A stretch of 10,815 bases of DNA from Myxococcales bacterium (GTDB taxonomy: Bacteria > Myxococcota > Myxococcia > Myxococcales > Myxococcaceae), in contig PMBV01000497.1 of the NCBI GenBank assembly GCA_003153055.1, forward strand, positions 1 through 10,815, in the 5' to 3' direction. Both the position numbers and the translations under genes were made by a program. Under the pieces are notes generated by a model. It made no database searches. It was not told the DNA's origin and was given only the letters and a program-made list of their open reading frames with translations. Of the stretch, positions 7,328 to 10,815 are shown piece after piece. How positions within the stretch are numbered: the first letter of the stretch is position 1; each line of letters starts with the position of its first letter.

Positions 7328-8260
7328 TTATGTGCGCCAGTCCACACTCCCTGCCCTGTCTCGGGGGGCGATAACTCTTCCTTGCGCTTTTCTTCTTGCT
7401 CCGGTGGGACTCAGGGCATGCGAACTTGAAGTCGACCATGGTCCTCTCTCCATTGGGGCCGAGGACGGCGGCATCTGGAAAAACAAGTCCAGAGAGCGCC
7501 TTGCCAATCGCTTGGCCGACTTGCTCACGCGTGGCGCCTGGGCTGCAATTCCTGCATGTGTTTGCGATGACCCCTCGGCGATTGACGCCCACGGGAGTTG
7601 TGTTGATTGGCTGAACCGGCATCTTCGTTGCCTTGTCAATCTTCGGTCGCTTGTAAGCCATCTCTCCCTCGATGCCGGGTTCCCGTTCGGGGGATTTTTG
7701 TTGCGGTGCGCTTGGATCTTCTCCTCGCAGCACGAGTGCTTGTCCTTCCCGAGTTGCTGGCAGGTGCGCTTCTTCTTCTTGGCCTTGACGTTCTTGTCTT
7801 CGTCCTTGTTGACCTCGTCGTTGCACTTCTTGGCCACGTCCTCCAGGGCTGTTGCCCCGTCGAAGAACATCGGGCCAGGCGCCTGGAGTAGCCCGAGCAT
7901 CGTCGCCGCATTCGCTGGGCTCCCGCCAGGTCCGCAGTTGTTGAGCATCGGGTCGCCGAGCAACTGCACGTTCTTGCCTTCGATGGTGACGTTCATCGAA
8001 CCCGGGCCGATGAACTTCGTCCTACCCTGGGTACTGTTGGAGACGATTCCGCCAACGGTGCCTTGGCTGGCGACGTCGCCCATGGACCCGAAGCTGGCCC
8101 CCCGAATCGCGACGGGCTGCCCCTCAATCGTCACCGAGGTTGAGCAGTCCTGCGGGGAGTCGCCGCTCTTCCCGATGTTGGGCAGCGGCGTCGGGACGAA
8201 GGGTGCCGGTGGCCCGGGCATCTTGCAGACGGTCGGCACCGTGGCTGCGGCAGTCCCCAT
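7328..8260 (-). CDS. PAAR-like (DUF4150) effector, reading frame disrupted
   Basis: Residues 1-130 are a DUF4150/PAAR-like domain: TVCKMPGPPAPFVPTPLPNIG (10-30), VTIEGQPVAIRG, IVSNSTQGRTKF, VTIEGKNVQLLGD and NNCGPGGSPANAAT. Such domains cap type VI secretion spikes or otherwise carry toxin tips. A Lys-rich segment with KHSCCEEKIQAH (174-185) follows. From about residue 196 the frame becomes Arg/Ser-rich nonsense to a TAA at 7328, while a coherent continuation appears in another frame (7413-7676). A one-base loss near the G-runs at 7677-7679 or 7689-7693 would explain this, so the intact protein probably carried a nuclease tip. The ATG at 8260 has AAGG 5 nt upstream; an in-frame GTG at 8374, overlapping the preceding gene, is an alternative but its added residues look non-native. 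It follows the immunity-like genes on the same strand. The gene may be a pseudogene, a programmed frameshift or an assembly error. Confidence 0.7.
   Translation of the reverse strand: MGTAAATVPTVCKMPGPPAPFVPTPLPNIGKSGDSPQDCSTSVTIEGQPVAIRGASFGSMGDVASQGTVGGIVSNSTQGRTKFIGPGSMNVTIEGKNVQLLGDPMLNNCGPGGSPANAATMLGLLQAPGPMFFDGATALEDVAKKCNDEVNKDEDKNVKAKKKKRTCQQLGKDKHSCCEEKIQAHRNKNPPNGNPASRERWLTSDRRLTRQRRCRFSQSTQLPWASIAEGSSQTHAGIAAQAPRVSKSAKRLARRSLDLFFQMPPSSAPMERGPWSTSSSHALSPTGARRKAQGRVIAPRDRAGSVDWRT
7413..7676 (-). pseudogene. Out-of-frame toxin tip with PD-(D/E)XK-like nuclease signature
   Basis: In the frame that would follow a one-base correction of the DUF4150 gene, a coherent stretch begins GIEGEMAYKRPKIDKATK and leads to LVFPDAAVLGPNGE and then MVDFKFACP. 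The Asp of FPD (codon 7473-7475) and Asp-Phe-Lys (codons 7425-7433) are 14 residues apart, the layout of the PD-(D/E)XK nuclease core. The frame has no start codon of its own in a sensible place and no nearby stop: it stays open far into the antisense of the WGR gene. After ACP the residues become Lys/Arg-rich and no frame is clearly right, so a second lesion or loss of the natural 3' end is possible. Nuclease function is inferred from the motif only. Confidence 0.5.
7881..8061 (-). repeat. Direct repeat copy A: shared DUF4150 coding segment
   Basis: This 181-bp coding stretch aligns without gaps to 10635-10815 at an offset of 2754 bp. By eye 32 positions differ, about 82% identity, with many differences at third codon positions. 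It encodes the conserved end of the PAAR-like domain (VTIEGKNVQLLGD, NNCGPGGSPANAAT). The second copy reaches the window edge, so the true repeat is probably longer. It is a duplicated trafficking module attached to different C-terminal tips. Confidence 0.85.
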
Positions 8261-8351
8261 GCTGCCTTCGGGTGGCGAGGCGGCATGACTCGTCCACAGA
8301 GCAGCCGAACAAGGCGTGGTTTGAGCGGCGATGTAATTTCGATCAGAAGCC

Positions 8352-9131
8352 TTAGGGTGCCCGAGGCGCCCCACCGTGGCTCGGCAGAGGGGGCGTCCAG
8401 GACTCGATCTCGATGTCGAACCGAGTCTCCATTCCGATGGTGCCGAGGATGCGCCTCAACATGCCCGTGGTCGGCCCAGCCAGGTCGAAGAAGTGGAGCA
8501 AGTTCGGAGGCTCAGCCGGCGTCCTACTGATGCTCATTGCGGCGTCCTCCCGGTCGTAGAGTGCACAGCAATCCCCAGTTGGGATGAGCTTCTTGAAGCC
8601 GAGGCTCTCCATCACGGAGTCGAGCCCTTTCACGACGTCCCCTGTCCCGCGAAATGAGCCCTCGCAGCGCTGCGGGAGCTTCTCCACGCGCGAAACGAGG
8701 AATTCGCCCCAAGCCAGCTTCTCTCGGAACGTGTCGAACGAGTTGTAAATTGGCCCGCCCAAGAAGTGGCGTTTCACCACACGGGCATCGTCGCGCGCTG
8801 GGAAGTCGAAGTCGTAGAACAGGTGCAGCGGCATGACCTCATCATTCTCATAGCCAATCAACAGAAAGCGCGGGTTCGGGCGCACCAACCCCGCATCATA
8901 GCAAGAGAGTACCTTCGCCACAGAGAATTCCAAGCTGCGATAGGTGATTGGTCCCATCTCGCGGCCCATGCGACTTAGAAACCAGCGATAGAACCGTGGC
9001 AGCGGCCGGCCGGCAATCGCCTCCATCCGTGCGATTTCCTCTTCGGACGCTCCGTGCCAATGCAGGGGAAGTTCCGGAAGCAACCGCAGAAGAAGCGCCT
9101 CCGTCTCGGGCTCTAGGTCTTTTGGGTGCAT
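8352..9131 (-). CDS. SUKH (SMI1/KNR4)-like immunity protein, second tandem copy
   Basis: A 259-aa paralogue of the gene at 9159-9923, about 79% identical by my count over 254 gap-free residues. The N-terminal half carries the SMI1/KNR4-like pattern: GASEEEIARMEAIAGRPLPRFYRWFL (a helix, then LP..YRWFL), later FLLIGYEN and MPLHLFYDFDFP strands. The C-terminal ~110 residues (CEGSFRGTGDVV, IPTGDCCALYDR, LHFFDLAG, ETRFDIEIESWTPPLP) are well conserved between the copies but I cannot assign them to a family. SUKH proteins are known antitoxins for secreted nuclease and deaminase toxins. The ATG at 9131 lies 27 bp after the first copy's stop, with a purine-rich GAGAAGACGGA before it. It has five extra C-terminal residues. 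Differences cluster in a few patches, consistent with diversified toxin specificity. No signal peptide; expected in the cytosol. Confidence 0.8.
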   Translation of the reverse strand: MHPKDLEPETEALLLRLLPELPLHWHGASEEEIARMEAIAGRPLPRFYRWFLSRMGREMGPITYRSLEFSVAKVLSCYDAGLVRPNPRFLLIGYENDEVMPLHLFYDFDFPARDDARVVKRHFLGGPIYNSFDTFREKLAWGEFLVSRVEKLPQRCEGSFRGTGDVVKGLDSVMESLGFKKLIPTGDCCALYDREDAAMSISRTPAEPPNLLHFFDLAGPTTGMLRRILGTIGMETRFDIEIESWTPPLPSHGGAPRAP

Positions 9132-9158
9132 TCCGTCTTCTCGGGGTCGACGTGCCCG

Positions 9159-9923
9159 CTACTCGCCGCGCTTTGGCAATGGGGGCGTCCAGGAAGTGAT
9201 CTTCACGTCGAACCGAGTCTCCGTCCCGATATTGCCGAGGATGCGTCTCAGCACACCCGTGCTCGATCCGCCAAGGTCGAAGAAGTGGAACAAACTGGGA
9301 GGCTCGTCCGGCGTGGACTGGATTGTCATGGCAGCGTCAGGCCGATCGTAGAGAGCACAACAGTCCCCGGTTGGGATGAGCTTCTTGAAGCTGAGGTTGT
9401 CCATCACCGAGTCGAGCGCTTGTACGACGTCCCCCGTCCCCCGAAACGAGCCCTCGCAGCGTTGCGGCAGCTTCTCCACTCGCTCGGTGAGGAACTTTCC
9501 CCAGGCCAGCTTCTCGCGGAACGTTTCGAAGCCGTTATAGATTGGTCCACCCAAGAAGTGGCGCTTCGTAACGCGGACATCGTCGCGCGCCGGGAAGTCG
9601 AAGTCATAGAACAGGTGCAACGGCATGTCTTCGTTCTGTTCGTAGCCAATCAATAGGAGGCGCGGATTCGGCAGCACCAACTCCTCATTGTAACAAGAGA
9701 GTATCTTTGCCACAGAGAAGTCCATGCTTGGGTAAGCCAGTGGCCCCATGCTTCGACCCATGCGACTCAGAAACCAGCGATAGAAGCGCGGCAGCGGGCG
9801 GCCCGCGATCGCCTCCATCCGCGCGATGTCCTCTTCTGAAGCTCCGTGCCAATACAGAGGGAGATCCGGAAACAACCCCAGAAGGAGTGCCTCCATCTCC
9901 GGTTCTAGATCTTGTGCGTGCAT
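9159..9923 (-). CDS. SUKH (SMI1/KNR4)-like immunity protein for the adjacent effector
   Basis: A 254-aa protein predicted to bind and neutralise the toxin tip of the effector encoded immediately upstream. The SMI1/KNR4-like core is GASEEDIARMEAIAGRPLP (27-45) with FYRWFLSRMG (47-56), then LLLIGYEQNEDMPLHLFYDFDF (89-110, given here only as key landmarks). The C-terminal part, including GTGDVV and IPTGDCCALYDR, is shared with its tandem paralogue. The ATG at 9923 is chosen because AAGGA lies 3 nt upstream and AGGAG 10 nt upstream; a start 19 codons earlier lacks this and has no counterpart in the paralogue. The gene overlaps the effector stop codon (TAG at 9905-9907) by 19 bp, which points to translational coupling and matched dosage, as is usual for toxin-immunity pairs. 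The assignment to SUKH rests on pattern recognition, not a search. Confidence 0.82.
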   Translation of the reverse strand: MHAQDLEPEMEALLLGLFPDLPLYWHGASEEDIARMEAIAGRPLPRFYRWFLSRMGRSMGPLAYPSMDFSVAKILSCYNEELVLPNPRLLLIGYEQNEDMPLHLFYDFDFPARDDVRVTKRHFLGGPIYNGFETFREKLAWGKFLTERVEKLPQRCEGSFRGTGDVVQALDSVMDNLSFKKLIPTGDCCALYDRPDAAMTIQSTPDEPPSLFHFFDLGGSSTGVLRRILGNIGTETRFDVKITSWTPPLPKRGE

Positions 9924-10815
9924 TCTTCCTTCTCTCCTGGGCACAACAGCAACGGGACGATGAGCTCGCACGTGCCACACGGGGGAACAGTGGACCCGTG
10001 GGCGAAGGCCTCGACCTTCTCCTCTCGCTTCCCCTCACGGTTGTCGATGTACTTGATAGGGGCTTGCGTCGGCTTTCCTTGGCTGCTGTGTAGGCGCTCA
10101 GTCATGGCCGCCGGCAGGCCTCCGTCGTCGAGAAGGAGCATCAGCGTCTTCTGGGCGGCACAGGCGCCAGGCGGAAAGGAGGCGGGACCGCCTCGATGCT
10201 CATTGCTTCTTTCTGCCCGCTTCTGGCTCTCCCCCCATGCCTCCGCAAAGACGTCAGAGTTTCCAAGTCGGTCGCCGATCCGCCTTTTCATGTCGTCTAG
10301 CGTCTTCACATAGGTCGTCTCGATCTCTCTTTTTGGTGCTTTGAGCGAAATCTCGACGTCCGGAGGGTGCTTCATCCCCGCTTCTTTGGCTGCCTTGCAG
10401 AGCTCAATGGTTGTCACGGCAGACTGGTTTGCGTAGTTCTTCCCACACTTGCACCGCACGACCCCGAGCATCGTCTGGACCCGTCCCGCTGCCGCGGCGA
10501 CCTCCTTCGCGAAGTTGGCTGCCAAGGCTCCAGCATCGGCCTTGGTCTCCGCGGTCTCCTTGAAGTCCTGATGCTGCTTTTCGCAAATGGGGCATGGGTC
10601 CTTTCCCTCGACGGCAGTCACGAGACCGCCCGGTGCCTGAATGACGCCCATCATCGTCGCGGCGTTCGCTGGACTCCCTCCAGGTCCGCAGTTGTTCAGC
10701 ATCGGGTCGCCGAGGAGCTGAACGTTCTTTCCTTCAATCTTGACGTTCAGCGAACCGGGACCGAGGAACTTCGTCCTCCCTTGTGTGGAGTTGGAGACGA
10801 TTCCGCCCCCGGTAC
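9905..10815 (-). CDS. PAAR-like (DUF4150) effector with deaminase-like C-terminus, 5' partial
   Basis: The gene runs off the right window edge; 302 residues are visible, beginning inside the DUF4150/PAAR-like domain (IVSNSTQGRTKF, VKIEGKNVQLLGD, NNCGPGGSPANAAT). Next comes a Cys-rich region, DPCPICEKQH and then RCKCGKNYANQSA, likely a structural zinc site. The C-terminus has PPGACAAQKTLMLLLDDGG (Cys codon at 10160-10162) and GSTVPPCGTCELIVPLLLC (PCxxC at about 9968-9981). The spacing and PCxxC fit the zinc-binding half of nucleic-acid or nucleoside deaminase toxins, with the first Cys replacing the usual His. The Glu of the classical (H/C)AE motif is absent (CAAQ). It is followed, with a 19-bp overlap, by an SUKH-like immunity gene, which supports a toxin role. 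Export by a type VI or related apparatus is inferred from the PAAR-like domain. Toxin chemistry is uncertain. Confidence 0.8.
   Translation of the reverse strand, partial: TGGGIVSNSTQGRTKFLGPGSLNVKIEGKNVQLLGDPMLNNCGPGGSPANAATMMGVIQAPGGLVTAVEGKDPCPICEKQHQDFKETAETKADAGALAANFAKEVAAAAGRVQTMLGVVRCKCGKNYANQSAVTTIELCKAAKEAGMKHPPDVEISLKAPKREIETTYVKTLDDMKRRIGDRLGNSDVFAEAWGESQKRAERSNEHRGGPASFPPGACAAQKTLMLLLDDGGLPAAMTERLHSSQGKPTQAPIKYIDNREGKREEKVEAFAHGSTVPPCGTCELIVPLLLCPGEKEECTHKI
10635..10815 (-). repeat. Direct repeat copy B: shared DUF4150 coding segment
   Basis: Partner of 7881-8061 with no gaps and about 82% identity by eye. It stops at the window edge only because the sequence ends. Both copies have the same orientation, so recombination between them would remove the deaminase-like tip and both immunity genes and fuse this N-terminus to the nuclease-type tip. 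Confidence 0.85.

Noticed and set aside
7332..8288. Plus-strand open frame of 318 codons, Leu/Ser-rich and seemingly hydrophobic
   Set aside because: It is antisense to the DUF4150 effector, whose domain is clear on the minus strand. The hydrophobic look comes from antisense Lys/Glu codons.

Overview
The window is high-GC DNA that looks like a myxobacterial chromosome (Myxococcota, probably Cystobacterineae). This is inferred from the G/C-biased third codon positions in most genes, a WGR + TIGR02996 + leucine-rich-repeat protein, and two PAAR-like (DUF4150) secreted-effector genes with SUKH-type neighbours. No rRNA, tRNA, CRISPR array, integrase or transposase was seen.

Left part (1-3124). 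Positions 1-121 are a tandem array of heptamers that turns into a 13-mer. Next come two minus-strand genes, transcribed right to left: a RetSat/phytoene-desaturase-type FAD oxidoreductase (1448-3124), then an AlaA-like class I aminotransferase (189-1382). A 65-bp gap holding a perfect hairpin separates them.

Middle part (3238-7262). Across a 113-bp divergent spacer, three plus-strand genes follow: a zinc adenosine deaminase, an unrecognised helical protein whose N-terminus resembles a DNA sliding-clamp binding peptide, and a protein with two WGR domains, a TIGR02996 segment and an STM4015-type leucine-rich C-terminus. A GC-rich hairpin at 7273-7298 ends this block.

Right part (7328-10815). 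This minus-strand block has visibly lower GC and looks like a polymorphic-toxin island. In transcription order it holds (i) a DUF4150 effector with a deaminase-like C-terminus, cut off by the window edge; (ii) an SMI1/KNR4 (SUKH)-like immunity gene whose start overlaps the effector's end; (iii) a tandem copy of that immunity gene, about 79% identical in protein; and (iv) a second DUF4150 gene with a nearly identical trafficking domain. The reading frame of (iv) breaks near 7676-7693. A PD-(D/E)XK-like nuclease signature lies beyond the break in another frame. The most likely reading is a type VI secretion or similar antibacterial effector-immunity cassette that grew by duplication and swapping of toxin tips, with the distal effector now disrupted or affected by a sequencing error. 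The secretion machinery itself is not in the window.
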